A DNA stretch of 64,000 nt from an uncultured Fibrobacter sp. (GTDB lineage Bacteria; Fibrobacterota; Fibrobacteria; Fibrobacterales; Fibrobacteraceae): positions 1 to 64,000 of the forward strand of contig OMSO01000012.1 in assembly GCA_900313675.1 (NCBI GenBank), written 5' to 3'. Position numbers and translations under genes: made by a program. Below are positions 6,846 to 14,995 of the stretch, piece after piece (positions within the stretch are counted from its first letter, which is position 1; every line of letters begins with the position of its first letter). The notes beneath the pieces are model-generated. The model did no database searches. It saw only the letters and a program-made list of their open reading frames with translations, and was not told the DNA's origin.

Positions 6846-8291
6846 ATGAATATTCTGATCGCCGATTTAGACGATTCCTTTATCAGCGACATCCGGCGTT
6901 CCTGGTCCTTAAAGGACACGGAACTTATCCTCTGCAGCGACAGGGAATCCCTAATGCCTCTTGTCAAGAAGGACTCTATAGACCTTGCGTTTATAGAGGT
7001 TCCCCTTTTGACCCATTCCAACATGGACATGGTCAGCTTCTTGAAGGAGAAGAACCCCGGCATCGAGATCTTTGTGCTCTGCGATAGCAAGAACTGGCCG
7101 GGCGCCACCAGCGCCATAGCGAGAGGCGCCAACAGTTTCTTGATGAAACCCGCCACCGTGGAGCAGCTGGAAGACATCGCCAAGAAAATCCAGGCGCAAC
7201 AGCAGAACAACTCCACCCACCAGCTCATGGAATCCCAGGTTTTGGACAGCCTCCTGGGAGACACCCCCGAGATGCGGAAAATCCTCAAGACGGTCTACAA
7301 GATTGCCCCCACCACGAGTACCGTCTTGATTACCGGCGAATCTGGTTCCGGCAAGGAGTTTTTGGCCAACGTCATCCACCGCTACAGCAAGCGGGCTAGT
7401 TCCCCCTTCGTGGCGGTAAACTGCGGCGCCATTCCCGAAAACCTGATCGAGAGCGAACTCTTCGGAAGCAAGAAGGGCTCCTACACGGGTTCTACCGCCG
7501 ACAAGAAAGGCCTTTTTGAATCCGCCAACGGCGGCACGCTGTTCCTGGACGAAGTGGGCGAACTCTCCCCCGCCACCCAGGTCAAGCTTTTGCGCTTTTT
7601 ACAGAGCCACGAAATTCGCCGCGTCGGCGAAACCGAGGCCCGCTACCTGGACGTGCGTATCGTGGCGGCCACCAACCGCGACCTTCAGCAGGCCATGGAA
7701 CAGGGAAACTTCCGCGAAGACCTGTACTACAGGCTGAACACCTTCCACCTGCACCTGCCGCCCCTCAGAGAACGGCGCGTGGTCATACCGACGCTGGTGC
7801 GTTACTTTGTCTTAAAGAACCAGGAAGCTACCGGCAAAGAGATTAAAGAATTGGAGCCGGCGGCGCAGTACGCCCTTTCCAAGTACGCCTATCCCGGAAA
7901 TATCCGCGAGCTGGAAAACATCGTGGAGCACGCCATTGTGCTTTCCGAAGACGGTGTGATCCGGCTCGAGGACTTGCCCGAAAGCGTGCAAGAAGAAGCT
8001 CGCGAAAAGACGCTGGCCATCGCCCACCAGAAAAGCGAAACGAAGGAAGTGGCCGCCATCCCGTTACAACCTTCGAACACCGCTCCCAAGCAAGACGCAG
8101 GTCGTAACAAGAGCGAAAACGACGAAGACGAAAGCGAAATTCTTTCCCTAGAAGAAATGGAACGCAGACACATATTGCACGCCCTGAGCGTCTGCAAGAA
8201 CAACAAGACCGAAGTCTGCAAGCGACTGGGCATCAGCCGCGCCACCCTGTGGCGCAAGCTCAAAGAACTCCAGATTGCGGTAGAAGACTAA
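6846..8291 (+). CDS. NtrC-family sigma-54 activator with a Glu51 pseudo-receiver
   Basis: A 481-residue protein with receiver, AAA+ and Fis-type DNA-binding domains. The receiver (1-115) keeps an N-terminal acidic patch and K101, but the phospho-acceptor position carries Glu51 (DLAFIEVP). The AAA+ domain has Walker A GESGSGKE, a sigma-54 contact loop reading GSYTGS instead of GAFTGA, Walker B GGTLFLDEVGEL and the R-finger region FREDLYYRL. An acidic linker of about 60 residues follows, then a C-terminal helix-turn-helix (NKTEVCKRLGISRATLWRKL). It lies 3 bases after the receiver gene. Glu can mimic phospho-Asp in some receivers, so it may be active without phosphorylation or respond by another route. 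Confidence 0.9.
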   Translation: MNILIADLDDSFISDIRRSWSLKDTELILCSDRESLMPLVKKDSIDLAFIEVPLLTHSNMDMVSFLKEKNPGIEIFVLCDSKNWPGATSAIARGANSFLMKPATVEQLEDIAKKIQAQQQNNSTHQLMESQVLDSLLGDTPEMRKILKTVYKIAPTTSTVLITGESGSGKEFLANVIHRYSKRASSPFVAVNCGAIPENLIESELFGSKKGSYTGSTADKKGLFESANGGTLFLDEVGELSPATQVKLLRFLQSHEIRRVGETEARYLDVRIVAATNRDLQQAMEQGNFREDLYYRLNTFHLHLPPLRERRVVIPTLVRYFVLKNQEATGKEIKELEPAAQYALSKYAYPGNIRELENIVEHAIVLSEDGVIRLEDLPESVQEEAREKTLAIAHQKSETKEVAAIPLQPSNTAPKQDAGRNKSENDEDESEILSLEEMERRHILHALSVCKNNKTEVCKRLGISRATLWRKLKELQIAVED

Positions 8292-9286
8292 ACTTCCACC
8301 AGTGTTGCCACCAGGGAGCTTTCCTTAGAGAGTCCTGCACCGGGAAAGTCTACGCCCTGGGAGCGTTTCCAGGCCGTACGGGCCTTGGAGCACACGTTAC
8401 GGACCGCCGAAAGGACATCTGCCGAAAATTTATCCAGCGCAAATTCGCTGTAGTTGGAACTCACCATAAAAAAACCGCCGGCGTTCAAGAGGCCCGCGCA
8501 CTCCGATACCAGAGGCAACAGGTGTTCCCGCACGTTGAAGTTGCCGCCCTTGAACCGGGCAAAGCTAGGCGGGTCCAGCACAATTCCGTCGAACTTGAGT
8601 CCCTTTTTCAGGGCCCAAGGGACATACTCCAGGGCAGATCCCCTGAAAAATTCTCCAGGGCGCAGGTCCAGGCCGTTCAAGGCATAGTTCTCACGGCCCT
8701 TGTCCAGAATTTTACCGCTGATGTCGGCGTTGGTGGCGACTTCGGCGCCACCCAGGCGGGCGTGAACCGAAAAGGAACAGGTGTAGCTGAACAAGTTCAA
8801 GAATCGAAGCTCCCGACCAGGACCCTCGGCGACTACGTCGCTACCGGACGCACCGGCCGAAGACATTTGACCGAACCGCTCGCAAACTTCCAGGCGTACA
8901 TCCCGCATGTCCAGGAACAGCCCCGGATTCACCGTGTCCAAGAGGTCCACATGGAAGCGGGCCTTGCCTTCGCGAACAGCCCCGCGGGCAAGTTCCGCCG
9001 AACCCGCCACCACGTCCATACGGGGGTGTTCCAGCGAACGGCCCGAAGGATCGGTACGGAATTTCGCTACCAGAAACTCCGGCTGGAACAGGTCCAGCAC
9101 GGATTTCTTAATTTGTTCATAATCCTTCACTGCATCCGCAGAAAAGAACTGCAGCTGATAGCGGTCGCCGAAACGGTCCAGCGTCACTCCGGGAATACCG
9201 TCTCCTACCCCGTTGAATAAACGGCAAGCGTCGGTCACCTCCGAAAGAGATGACCGCTTGTCTGCCGCAATGCGGAATATGTCCAT
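8288..9286 (-). CDS. Class I SAM-dependent rRNA cytosine methyltransferase (RlmI/RlmK-like, no PUA domain)
   Basis: About 332 residues. The N-terminal part contains RLFNGVGDGIPGVTLDRFGD, the segment that follows the PUA domain in RlmI-type enzymes, so the PUA domain is absent. The Rossmann methyltransferase domain has LNLFSYTCSFSVHA as the SAM-binding loop and the catalytic-site motif VLDPPSFAR, typical of 23S rRNA m5C methyltransferases of this group. The exact target base is not certain. A TTG four codons upstream (9298) is an alternative start; a TATATT box at 9307-9312 puts the transcription start close to either. The 3' end overlaps the NtrC-like gene by 4 bases in convergent orientation. 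Confidence 0.8.
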   Translation of the reverse strand: MDIFRIAADKRSSLSEVTDACRLFNGVGDGIPGVTLDRFGDRYQLQFFSADAVKDYEQIKKSVLDLFQPEFLVAKFRTDPSGRSLEHPRMDVVAGSAELARGAVREGKARFHVDLLDTVNPGLFLDMRDVRLEVCERFGQMSSAGASGSDVVAEGPGRELRFLNLFSYTCSFSVHARLGGAEVATNADISGKILDKGRENYALNGLDLRPGEFFRGSALEYVPWALKKGLKFDGIVLDPPSFARFKGGNFNVREHLLPLVSECAGLLNAGGFFMVSSNYSEFALDKFSADVLSAVRNVCSKARTAWKRSQGVDFPGAGLSKESSLVATLVEV

Positions 9287-9306
9287 TAAAGCTGCCAACA
9301 GACCTT

Positions 9307-9312
9307 AATATA
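9307..9312 (-). promoter_or_regulatory. -10 box (TATATT) of the methyltransferase gene
   Basis: On the minus strand the sequence AAATTATATTAAGG lies 8-20 bases before the two candidate starts, so the leader would be very short. Confidence 0.4.
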
Positions 9313-9384
9313 ATTTTTTCCAGGTCGTTAATCGTGGGACTTTCGCCCTTCAGGCTCAAGTCCACGACGCGTCGCCTCGGTCAT

Positions 9385-9406
9385 AGGAACAAGCATGCTT
9401 GTTCCT
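9385..9406. repeat. Perfect 22-bp palindrome
   Basis: AGGAACAAGCA followed by its exact reverse complement TGCTTGTTCCT, flanked by CTCGGTCAT and GCGACACTCGG. It lies just after the aldolase stop and may act as its terminator, but no T run follows. A similar CTCGG-flanked palindrome (CAACGC, AA, GCGTTG) sits at about 59010-59035. Confidence 0.55.
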
Positions 9407-9420
9407 GCGACACTCGGCTC

Positions 9421-10362
9421 CTAGTCGTTCATCATGTGATCGTAGAACTTGCGGTAGTTGTCCTTGTCCTCGGTCTTGCGGATGGCAATAGCATCTTGCG
9501 GATGGCGGTTCAGCATGCCCGTAATCATCTGCGGGATAATGTAACCCCATTCGTACTTGTCGCGGAGCGGCAAGAACAGTTCTTGGATGGCATCCAGCAC
9601 CGGACGCAAGTCGTACTTGGGATTCTTCAAGAAACTGAGCAGCAGTTCCGTAGTGCAGTTGCCTGCGCCACGGCCCATGCCAGACACGGAGCCGTCCAGG
9701 TAATCCACGTGGTTGATGATAGCCTGGATGGTGTTGCTGAAAGCCAGCTGCTGGTTGTTGTGCCCGTGGAAACCGAACTTCTTGTTCTTCACGATGCTCT
9801 TGTAACGGGCCAGTTCCTTATCAATGTCTTCTTGATAGAATGCACCGAAGCTATCTACCAGGTAGAGCACGTCGGCCTTGCATTCCTCTTGCACCTGGTG
9901 GAGCGCCTCGTCCAGTTCCGGACCGCGGTCACGGCTCACCGCCATGATGTTGAGAGTGGTCTCGTAACCCATTTCGTGGAAGGTATTCACCATGTCGATA
10001 CCCTTGTCGATGTTCTTCACATAGCTTGCCACGCGGAACATCTGGTAAGGACTTTCACTTGCGGGTTTCACGGCGTCCATATTCACGCGGCCCACGTCGG
10101 CCATCACCGCCATCTTGATCTTGGAATCGATACCGTCCTTCACTTTCCACAGCAGGTCATCGTCGCAGAACTTCCAGGGACCATATTCCTTGGGGTCGAA
10201 AAGTTCGGGAGAATTCTTGTAGCCCATTTCCATGTAGTCGATGCCGGCTGCAGAGAGGAGGGTGTAGAGGCGACGCACAAATTCCAGGGAAAAATCGTGC
10301 TTGTTCACCAGGCCGCCGTCGCGGATGGTGCAGTCGAGAACTTTGATGCTTTCGTAGTACAT
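9421..10362 (-). CDS. DRE-TIM metallolyase, HMG-CoA lyase / 4-hydroxy-2-oxovalerate aldolase-like
   Basis: A 313-residue TIM-barrel enzyme of the HMGL-like superfamily. The hallmark metal and substrate motif appears at the N-terminus as LDCTIRDGG. GFHGHNNQQLAFSNT gives the paired histidines that bind the divalent metal, and DGSVSGMGRGAGNCTTE is the usual glycine-rich C-terminal motif. The family makes or breaks C-C bonds next to a keto or thioester group. The length fits aldolase-type members rather than isopropylmalate synthases, which carry a regulatory domain. No pathway neighbour is present: upstream is mqnC (divergent) and downstream an rRNA methyltransferase. Substrate unknown. Confidence 0.75.
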   Translation of the reverse strand: MYYESIKVLDCTIRDGGLVNKHDFSLEFVRRLYTLLSAAGIDYMEMGYKNSPELFDPKEYGPWKFCDDDLLWKVKDGIDSKIKMAVMADVGRVNMDAVKPASESPYQMFRVASYVKNIDKGIDMVNTFHEMGYETTLNIMAVSRDRGPELDEALHQVQEECKADVLYLVDSFGAFYQEDIDKELARYKSIVKNKKFGFHGHNNQQLAFSNTIQAIINHVDYLDGSVSGMGRGAGNCTTELLLSFLKNPKYDLRPVLDAIQELFLPLRDKYEWGYIIPQMITGMLNRHPQDAIAIRKTEDKDNYRKFYDHMMND

Positions 10363-10779
10363 GGTAAAACAGTGGTTAGGCCGTAGGGCCGTGGTTAGTG
10401 GTTAGTGATTGGGACGGAAGGTCCGTACTTTCTTGTTCGGAGGGGAATTTAGAATAAGGGAAAGAACAAATCAACAGGTTTGCTAGAATTTGACAAAATT
10501 TCTTTATTATTAACGCTATTTTTGCGTATATTGTTTAAATTTTGCCTCAAAACCAGGGAAATAGACCCCTTTGCCAGCTTCTTGACCACCACCCTTACTA
10601 CTAGTTCTCAGTGTCTGTATTTCCGAAAATGCAGTTTCCTGCAAAACAGAAAATTCATTTCACACACATTTTACGCACATTTTGCGTATTTCAAAATTCA
10701 GATTTCTCACACCACACTCCACATTTCACATTCCACACACTCCCTCGGCCCCCTTTCTTCTTTTCTATCTTGCACCTCA
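10363..10779. other. Intergenic region between the aldolase and mqnC genes
   Basis: No gene is visible in these 417 bases. Positions 10376-10412 hold a TTAGTGG heptad tract wrapped around the palindrome GGCCGTAGGGCC. The centre is AT-rich, with TTGACA at about 10490. The right part (10690-10745) is C/A-rich with repeated CACATTT and CACACTCC. A TATCTTGC box at 10766-10773 lies just before the mqnC start and would give an almost leaderless transcript. Confidence 0.5.
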
Positions 10780-11814
10780 ATGAACCCCCTACTGCAAAAG
10801 ACCGTCGAAGGCATTCGCCTCTCCCCCGCCGAGGCATTGGATTTGCTGAAAAACGCCCCGTGGACCCAGGTGGCAGAGGCCGCCGACATGGTTCGCCACA
10901 GAGTCAATCCCGGCAACAGGGTGGGCTACACGGCTTTCCGCATCGTGAACTACACCAACGCGTGCGAAATCACCTGCAGTTTCTGCAGCTTTTGCAGACC
11001 GGCCAAGAGCCCCGAGGCCTACGTGCTTAGTTTAGGCGAAATCCGGCAGAAAACGCTGGAGGCAAAGGCAAAAGGGGCAGACCAGATCTTTTTGCAGGGC
11101 GGCGTGAACAGGGACATTCCCTTAAGCTACTACACCGACGTCTTGCAGATGCTCACCCGCGAAATGGGCGTAAAGGTCCGGGGGTTCTCTCCGGTGGAAC
11201 TGGTGCGCATCGCCGAATTCAACCACATGGAACTCGACGACCTGCTGGACGTTTTGAAAGCGGCGGGACTCAGTTCCGTACCCGGTGCCGGGGCCGAAAT
11301 TCTCAGCGACCGTATGCGTCAAATTCTGTCACCGAAAAAACTCCCCGCCAAACAATGGTGCGATACCCTTGCCGCCTGCCACAAGAAGGGATTGCCCGGC
11401 AGCGCCAACATCGTGTTCGGCAGCGTGGAAACGCCCGAAGAAATCATCGAGCATCTGGATTACGTGCGCAGCACCCAAGACATCGCTCAGGGCTTCAAGA
11501 GTTTTGTGGTATGGACCTTCCAGCCGCAAACGGACAAGTTCCCGATTAGGCACGTGCGGGGCGACGAATACCTGAAACTGCTGGCCCTTTCCCGCCTGTA
11601 CCTGGACAATATTCCCCACATCGAGGTGTCGCTCTTGGGCATGGGCCTTTCGCTGGGAGAGCTTGGGCTCCACTGCGGCGCCGACGACATCAACAGCATT
11701 GTGATAGAAGAAAACGTGCTCCAGAACCACGGACTCACCTCCATCGCAGAGGCAGAAGCCTTCATCAAGAACGCCGGTTTTACGCCGTACCGCCGTTCTT
11801 TAAACTTCGACTAA
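10780..11814 (+). CDS. mqnC: Cyclic dehypoxanthinyl futalosine synthase (radical SAM), menaquinone pathway
   Basis: A 344-residue radical SAM enzyme. The [4Fe-4S] cluster motif is C62-x3-C66-x2-C69 (CEITCSFC). FLQGGVNRDIPLSYY and SVPGAGAEILSDRMRQILSP are typical of MqnC, which cyclises dehypoxanthine futalosine in the futalosine route to menaquinone. WTFQP near residue 240 also favours MqnC over the related MqnE, whose proteins usually read AFHP there. The start at 10780 was chosen because the N-terminus then matches the family; the frame is open 100 codons further upstream, but that part is low-complexity. No other mqn gene is in the window. Product needed for anaerobic electron transport such as fumarate reduction (known for the quinone, inferred here). 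Confidence 0.88.
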   Translation: MNPLLQKTVEGIRLSPAEALDLLKNAPWTQVAEAADMVRHRVNPGNRVGYTAFRIVNYTNACEITCSFCSFCRPAKSPEAYVLSLGEIRQKTLEAKAKGADQIFLQGGVNRDIPLSYYTDVLQMLTREMGVKVRGFSPVELVRIAEFNHMELDDLLDVLKAAGLSSVPGAGAEILSDRMRQILSPKKLPAKQWCDTLAACHKKGLPGSANIVFGSVETPEEIIEHLDYVRSTQDIAQGFKSFVVWTFQPQTDKFPIRHVRGDEYLKLLALSRLYLDNIPHIEVSLLGMGLSLGELGLHCGADDINSIVIEENVLQNHGLTSIAEAEAFIKNAGFTPYRRSLNFD

Positions 11815-11822
11815 TGGCGACT

Positions 11823-11931
11823 AGGGAAGGCTTCCGCCCTCCCTAACACCTACCCCACACTCAATAAACTGCCACACTCTGGTCGCAAGGCTTTGGTTTT
11901 GCAGTTTATTTTCGTGGGCACCTGGCGGTGC
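11823..11931. repeat. Three-hairpin repeat element, copy 1
   Basis: Three stem-loops in a row. Hairpin 1 (11823-11844) is AGGGAAGGC paired with GCCCTCCCT, with one mismatch. Hairpin 2 pairs AATAAACTGC (about 11863-11872) with GCAGTTTATT (11901-11910), flanked by CACACTCA and TTCGTGGGC. Hairpin 3 (11918-11931) pairs GCACC with GGTGC. The order, spacing and linkers match the two copies at 21911-22144, but the stem sequences differ and pairing is kept. It sits between mqnC and the small gene at 11997. Confidence 0.6.
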
Positions 11932-11932
11932 T

Positions 11933-11967
11933 AAAAAAAAACACCGGCCCGCTTTTGGCGGATCCGG
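11933..11967 (-). terminator. Rho-independent terminator of the 20-codon gene
   Basis: On the minus strand CCGG, A, TCCGC, loop CAAAA, GCGGG, C, CGG forms a GC-rich stem, followed by TGTTTTTTTTT. This is a well-formed intrinsic terminator about 30 bases after the stop of the small gene. Confidence 0.8.
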
Positions 11968-11996
11968 CATAAAGAGAGTTATGAAAATTGGACTTG

Positions 11997-12059
11997 TTAG
12001 GCGCGCTTGGAGCGCTTTCTCAAACTTTTGACCAGCAGGGCGGCGAGAATGCAGTACAT
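11997..12059 (-). CDS. 20-residue peptide gene with its own promoter and terminator
   Basis: The product reads MYCILAALLVKSLRKRSKRA: a short hydrophobic N-terminus and a strongly basic C-terminus (seven Lys/Arg in the last ten residues). AGAAGGA at 12064-12070 is an excellent ribosome site, 4 bases before the ATG. A promoter with near-consensus boxes and 17-bp spacing lies at 12111-12139 and a strong terminator at 11933-11967, giving a predicted transcript of about 170 bases. I do not recognise the peptide. The basic tail could bind RNA or the ribosome, or with the hydrophobic part it could sit on the membrane. The transcript could also act mainly as a small RNA. Confidence 0.6.
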   Translation of the reverse strand: MYCILAALLVKSLRKRSKRA

Positions 12060-12110
12060 TTAATCCTTCTTTTTTGGCGTTTTTGGGTTGTTTTTCAAAT
12101 TGACGCGCCA

Positions 12111-12139
12111 ATGATAACAAAATTTTACCGTTTTGACAA
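12111..12139 (-). promoter_or_regulatory. Promoter of the 20-codon gene
   Basis: On the minus strand TTGTCA (12139-12134), a 17-bp spacer and TATCAT (12116-12111). Transcription should start near 12104, leaving a 45-base A-rich leader before the ATG at 12059. It is the clearest sigma-70-type promoter in the window. Confidence 0.7.
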
Positions 12140-12199
12140 GGTGTTTGTTAAAAGATTTTTACTTTATTTTTCTTACATGAGCCCTCAAAAACCCTAGCC

Positions 12200-12310
12200 C
12201 TAACGAGTTATCAGTCGTCAGTTTTCAGTCCTCAGTATATAATTTGGCGCCTAGGGCGCGATTATAAAAACCCACAACTCATAACTGACAACTCATTACT
12301 AGTCTCGCCC
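12200..12310. repeat. Composite heptad repeat with GC palindrome core
   Basis: A tract of GTTATCAGTCGTCAG-type heptads leads into TTTGGCGCC, TA, GGGCGCG, ATTATAAAAA, then AACTCATAACTGACAACTCA heptads. The same core (TTTTTATAATCGCGCC, two bases, AGGCGCCAAATT) occurs in opposite orientation at 28014-28044, also with heptads on both sides. This is therefore a defined mosaic unit and not random low complexity. Confidence 0.6.
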
Positions 12311-12334
12311 CTCATTTTTTGTAAATTTGGGGCC

Positions 12335-14143
12335 ATGAAAAGATTGTTGTTGATTCTTCTCTGTCTGGCGGCGGTCGCAACGGCCCGCATGTCGCTCCAG
12401 GTGGACAAGGACCGCGTAGAAGCCGGCAAGACCTTCAAACTGATGCTTATCGTGCCCCTGCAGGAACTCCCCGCCGAAAGGGGCGTCCCGCAGCTGGAAA
12501 CGCGTAACGGATTCACCTTCCTGGGCCTGGACAGCGCAGAGCAGGTCATCCGCCCCGATTTTGAAGACATGTTCAACTCCTTCTTTGGCGGAGGTGGCAG
12601 GCCTTACAAGGCAAGGGTCTATAGTTTCAACATCCGCGCCCCCAAAAAGACAGGCTCCCTAGACGTTGGGCAAATCGAATGGAACATCAACGGAAGCGTG
12701 CGCACCATCAGCGGGAACATTCCCATAAATATCCAGCGGGCCTATAGCGACGAAGCCGTATCCGTAAGTCTCACCCCCAGCAAAAGATCCATCTACGAAG
12801 GGGAACAGTTCTACGTCACTCTCGGGTTCCACACCTACGAGCATTTCGAAGGAGGCCTGCAGGCCACCGACATGAGCACCGGTAACGATTTTATCGTCCA
12901 CCGCGGCGACCTTTCCACTATGGAATTCAAGCCCGTCGAAGGCGCCCGCCGCGAAATGCAGGCCAGCGCCAAGTTCGCCTGGCTTTCCCCCACCAAAAAC
13001 GGCACACTGCAAATTCCGCCCTTCAAGTTCAAGTACACCAAACGTGGCGAGCCGAAAATTGTAGAAGAAAAGAAGCAGATGGGCGGAATGTCTTTCCACA
13101 GCCAGTCCATCAAGCAGGAATCTATCGAAGCCGAAACCCAGACTCCGACTGTAAACATCACGGTAAAGCCTCTCCCCGCCCAGGGCAAACCCGCAGACTT
13201 TAGCGGCATGGTAGGCGACTACAAGTTCAGCGCCGATTTCGACCGCACAAACCTGAAGGTAGGCGAAGCCCTGACGCTATCCATAAGCATCAAGGGCGAC
13301 GGTACACCTGGTACTGTCACGGACCCGAAACTTCCCGATTTCAGCGAGTTCCGCTCCGTACCCCCCGAGAACAACATCTCCAAGAAGGTTACGGGGAACA
13401 AGGTCATCACCTCCAAGGACATCAAGGTTTTCCTCTACCCCAAAAAGAAGGGGACCTTCGAAATCCCGGCCATAAACTATTCCTGGTTCAACCCCGCCAA
13501 GAAAAAATATGAAACGGCTACCGCAGGCCCCTGGACCATCGAGGTGGAAAAAGGGGACGCAGGTGCCGAAGCCATTTTCCAGGGTCCCGTGGCAGGGTCC
13601 GCAGGCCCAAGCGCCGTGCAAAAACAGGAAATCGAATCCCTAGGTAGCGACATCCGGTTTATTCACACCAGCGCCGCAAAGGCGGACACTGTCGCTCCCT
13701 ACAAGAGTGTGTTGTTCTGGATTCTCTTTACCGCAGCCATTCCCTTCTACATCGTCGCCACCCTTCTTGTCAAGATCCGTCGCAAGCGTAACAGCAACGC
13801 GGCTCTGGTCCGCAAGGGGCATGCTAGCAAACAGCTCAAGGAAAAGTTCGCCCAGGCCCGCAAGGCTCTCGAATCAGGCGACGGCAAGGGATTCTTTGCC
13901 GCTCTCGAAAACGGGCTGTTGAACTACCTGAGCGATACCACCAACCTGGAATTCAAGGGCATGACACGCCCCCAGATGAAAGAAGAACTGGCAAGGCTCG
14001 GCGTGAAAGAAGAAACCATCGCCGCCATCGACAGCTGGCTGGATAAATGCGCCTTCGTGCGCTACGCTCCCGTGACGGCCACGCCCGAAGAGCAAAAACA
14101 GATGCTTGCCGATGTGGAAAAGCTATGCGAGAAAGTTAGATAG
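12335..14143 (+). CDS. batD: BatD-family membrane protein
   Basis: A 602-residue protein with an N-terminal signal peptide (about 1-17), a large beta-rich extracytoplasmic region and one membrane segment near residues 450-472 (VLFWILFTAAIPFYIVATLL), followed by a helical cytoplasmic tail. The repeated beta domains and the late TM match the BatD (oxygen tolerance) family, usually encoded with MoxR and BatA/B/C/E. Here only BatE follows. The gene has a TAAATTTG box at 12322-12329 that ends 5 bases before the ATG, so a leaderless start is likely. Members are linked to aerotolerance and envelope stress in Bacteroides-type bacteria; the mechanism is not known. Confidence 0.8.
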   Translation: MKRLLLILLCLAAVATARMSLQVDKDRVEAGKTFKLMLIVPLQELPAERGVPQLETRNGFTFLGLDSAEQVIRPDFEDMFNSFFGGGGRPYKARVYSFNIRAPKKTGSLDVGQIEWNINGSVRTISGNIPINIQRAYSDEAVSVSLTPSKRSIYEGEQFYVTLGFHTYEHFEGGLQATDMSTGNDFIVHRGDLSTMEFKPVEGARREMQASAKFAWLSPTKNGTLQIPPFKFKYTKRGEPKIVEEKKQMGGMSFHSQSIKQESIEAETQTPTVNITVKPLPAQGKPADFSGMVGDYKFSADFDRTNLKVGEALTLSISIKGDGTPGTVTDPKLPDFSEFRSVPPENNISKKVTGNKVITSKDIKVFLYPKKKGTFEIPAINYSWFNPAKKKYETATAGPWTIEVEKGDAGAEAIFQGPVAGSAGPSAVQKQEIESLGSDIRFIHTSAAKADTVAPYKSVLFWILFTAAIPFYIVATLLVKIRRKRNSNAALVRKGHASKQLKEKFAQARKALESGDGKGFFAALENGLLNYLSDTTNLEFKGMTRPQMKEELARLGVKEETIAAIDSWLDKCAFVRYAPVTATPEEQKQMLADVEKLCEKVR

Positions 14144-14178
14144 TTCGAAATTCGGAATTCGGAATCGAGAAGGTTTAT

Positions 14179-14943
14179 ATGAAAAGTTTTGTATTTATTC
14201 TGATTACTATTCTAACGGCATTCGCCACCTCAAATGCTGCGGAAACCTGTGCAGGTCTCGAAGCAGGTGCCAAAGCCTACAACGAAGGCGATTTCGAACG
14301 GGCCGTTGATGAATGGCGGAGCTGCGCCGACAGCGGCATCAACGACGCAGACCTTTTCTACAACCTGGGGAACGCCTATTTCAGGAGCGGAAAACTGGGA
14401 TTCTCCATTTTCTACTACAAGAAAGCCCTCCGCCTTAGGGCCAACGACAGCGATATCCAGCACAACCTGAAATACGCCCAGGCCATGACCCGGGACAAGG
14501 TGGACGAAGATTCCGAAGAGAACCCCATTCTGAACGCCCTTTTCCAGGCGCACCACGCCATCTCTCTAAAGACGCAGCTCTGGATTATGCTCGGCATTTT
14601 CTGGGCCATAGCCATTTCCGCCGTCCTAACAAAGGTCAGCCTGCGCGAAAAGGCCCGAAACATCTACACCGGAATCATCTTTGGGCTTACCATCATCTTA
14701 GGAGTCTTTGGCGCCAGCGCAGGCTACAAGATTTTTGTTCTGGAAACGGACATCACCGGAGTTGTCACCGCCAAAGATGCCGACGTGACCAGCGCTCCAA
14801 GCGACAAGTCCCAGACCCTGAATACCCTTTCCGAAGGAACATCCTTCCAGGTGCTTTCCACCCAAGGAAATTTCGCCGAAATACAGCTGGGCGAAAAAAT
14901 CAAGGGCTTCGTCAAACTCTCCGACGTAGGGATTGTGGAGTAG
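14179..14943 (+). CDS. batE: BatE-family TPR and SH3 membrane protein
   Basis: A 254-residue protein: signal peptide (1-20, ending NAAE), TPR repeats (about 25-100, including DADLFYNLGNAYFRSGK), two membrane segments (about 130-150 and 165-185) and a C-terminal SH3-like domain (about 195-252). This order is that of BatE. GAGAAGG lies 6 bases before the ATG. It follows batD by 35 bases (a spacer of AATTCGG-type repeats), so the two probably form an operon and act together at the inner membrane. The usual batA, batB and batC partners are absent from the window. Confidence 0.78.
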   Translation: MKSFVFILITILTAFATSNAAETCAGLEAGAKAYNEGDFERAVDEWRSCADSGINDADLFYNLGNAYFRSGKLGFSIFYYKKALRLRANDSDIQHNLKYAQAMTRDKVDEDSEENPILNALFQAHHAISLKTQLWIMLGIFWAIAISAVLTKVSLREKARNIYTGIIFGLTIILGVFGASAGYKIFVLETDITGVVTAKDADVTSAPSDKSQTLNTLSEGTSFQVLSTQGNFAEIQLGEKIKGFVKLSDVGIVE

Positions 14944-14949
14944 TCGTGA

Positions 14950-14995
14950 GTCCCGCGACCCTAACCCCTAGATTCTAGCCCCTAGATCCTAATCA
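14950..14995. repeat. CCCTAGAT heptad tract
   Basis: Repeats of CCCTAACC, CCTAGATT, CTAGCCC and CCTAGATCC fill the spacer between the convergent batE and sprA-like genes and run into the last codons of the latter. No terminator hairpin was seen. Confidence 0.6.

Noticed and set aside
10480-10779. Upstream extension of mqnC by 100 codons
   Set aside because: The extension is low-complexity and hydrophobic without matching the family; the family start fits the ATG at 10780 next to the -10 box.
11821-12120. 99-codon minus-strand frame between mqnC and batD
   Set aside because: It runs through the three-hairpin element, a terminator and a promoter. The 20-codon frame in the same place has its own ribosome site and signals.
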